DNA of 64,000 bases from Streptomyces olindensis (GTDB lineage: Bacteria; Actinomycetota; Actinomycetes; Streptomycetales; Streptomycetaceae), in the NCBI GenBank assembly GCA_000696115.1, contig JJOH01000016.1:1-64000 (forward strand), read 5' to 3'. The translations under genes and the position numbers were made by a program. The first letter of the stretch is position 1. The number at the start of each line of letters is the position of its first letter. Shown piece by piece: positions 63,360 through 64,000 of this stretch. A model generated the notes under the pieces. The model searched no databases and had not been told where the DNA came from. It was given only the letters and a program-made list of their open reading frames with translations.

Positions 63360-64000
63360 TCAGTGGCCCGCCGCTCCCCGTTCCTCGCGGATCAGGGCGA
63401 CCACGTGCGCCACGGACCGGCGTACCGCTTCCGTCTCCGTGAGGAAGTGCCAGTAGTCGGGGTGGCGGCCCTCAAGCGTGGCGATAGCCCGTTCCAGGCG
63501 CGCCACGCCGTCGTCCAGGGGCCGGGCGTGACGCGGGTCGGGGGTGTTGCGGCCGGCCATGGCGAGGCGCTGGGCGTCGCGGATGGCGAAGCGGGTGCGG
63601 TCGATCTCCTGCTGGGGGTCCTTCTGCACGGCGTTCAGGCGGTGCAGTCGGTCGCCGGCGGCCGAAACGGCCTCGTCGGTGGTGTTCAGCAGGGCCCGCA
63701 CGGTCGACAGCAGGGCCGTCGCGTCGGCCCAGCGCTGCTCGTCACGGGCGGTGCGGGCCTCCGCCAGCTTCACCTCGGCCTGGCGGACGTTCTCGGCGGC
63801 GACCTCGGGGACTCTCTGGAGGTCCTGCCAGCAGGCGGCGGTGAAGCGGCGGCGCAGTTCGCTCAGGATCGGCGGGACCTGCTCGGAGCGGGTGGTGAGG
63901 GCCTGGGCGCGGGTGCGCAGGGAGACGAGCCGATGGTCGATCTCGGCGGCCCGGTCGGGCAGCCGCTCGGCCTCCACGCGGACCGCCTCGGCCTCCCGCG
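63360..64000 (-). CDS. Coiled-coil protein, N-terminus off the window
   Basis: Reading frame open to the window edge; only the last about 213 residues are seen. Almost entirely helical with heptad-like Ala/Leu/Arg/Glu patterns (RRFTAACWQDLQRVPEVAAE, VKLAEARTARDEQRWADATA). No catalytic motif. An internal GTG at 63977 is unlikely to be the start because the frame continues upstream as REAEAVR. Function unknown. Confidence 0.7.
   Translation of the reverse strand, partial: REAEAVRVEAERLPDRAAEIDHRLVSLRTRAQALTTRSEQVPPILSELRRRFTAACWQDLQRVPEVAAENVRQAEVKLAEARTARDEQRWADATALLSTVRALLNTTDEAVSAAGDRLHRLNAVQKDPQQEIDRTRFAIRDAQRLAMAGRNTPDPRHARPLDDGVARLERAIATLEGRHPDYWHFLTETEAVRRSVAHVVALIREERGAAGH

Overview
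The window is high-GC DNA with strong G/C bias at third codon positions. It carries FabD-FabH-AcpP-FabF with an adjacent PucR-type activator, a homodimeric pyruvate dehydrogenase E1, TerD/TerC stress genes and several Streptomyces-type families (DUF3145, DUF3052, SCO2400 family). Gene content and order are those of a Streptomyces chromosome core, close to the Streptomyces coelicolor SCO2360-SCO2408 neighbourhood as I recall it. No rRNA, tRNA, CRISPR, phage or transposase gene was seen. All start choices rest on reading frame, ribosome binding sites and family length.

Layout. (1) 1-10.3 kb: a sugar uptake and catabolism region on the minus strand. It holds an enolase-superfamily sugar-acid dehydratase, a zinc alcohol dehydrogenase, a TIM-barrel protein, a ChvE-MmsA-MmsB sugar ABC transporter, a Tat-exported mutarotase and, at the edge, a HisC-like aminotransferase running off the window. 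A shared motif (GTTCGAWATNTYGK, or a variant with one or two longer gaps) stands in front of four of these transcription units. (2) 10.4-11.2 kb: an SCO2400-family zinc-ribbon membrane protein. (3) 11.2-18.5 kb: the most unusual region. Six tightly packed minus-strand genes encode a haem-oxygenase-like diiron oxidase, a PLP aminotransferase, a two-Rossmann FAD/NAD(P) protein, a cupin, a TSUP anion transporter and an O-methyltransferase. A LysR regulator lies upstream. It reads as a compact small-molecule pathway inserted between core genes, and I cannot match it to a described pathway.

(4) 18.5-33.3 kb: redox and hydrolytic accessory genes. These are MarR with a divergent oxidoreductase, Ohr, a beta-lactamase-fold hydrolase coupled to an M14 carboxypeptidase, EI24, a C15-like peptidase with Ser in place of the catalytic Cys, LysR/RidA, TetR/GH3 beta-glucosidase, a second mutarotase and an SGNH lipoprotein. 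(5) 33.5-39 kb: DUF3145 and the type II fatty acid synthase cluster with FasR. (6) 39-48.7 kb: pirin, serine hydrolase, GNAT, MerR/aldo-keto reductase, DUF4429, DUF1023 hydrolase, TetR/MFS exporter, DUF4190 and a potassium channel. (7) 48.8-53 kb: aceE, DUF3052 and a 1-Cys-type peroxiredoxin.

(8) 53-62.3 kb: a tellurite/stress (Ter) locus. Four TerD-family genes and TerC are followed by the ter-associated biosynthetic genes: a C-C bond lyase, a giant PRTase-TRSP-PRTase-PELOTA fusion and an HAD phosphatase. (9) 62.2-64 kb: DedA/VTT membrane protein, FmdB zinc ribbon and a coiled-coil protein cut by the window edge. Copies of one dispersed Streptomyces GC-rich repeat occur at 42.66 kb (intergenic), inside the PRTase fusion at 59.74 kb and inside the DedA C-terminus at 62.34 kb. 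The last two have been captured as protein-coding sequence.
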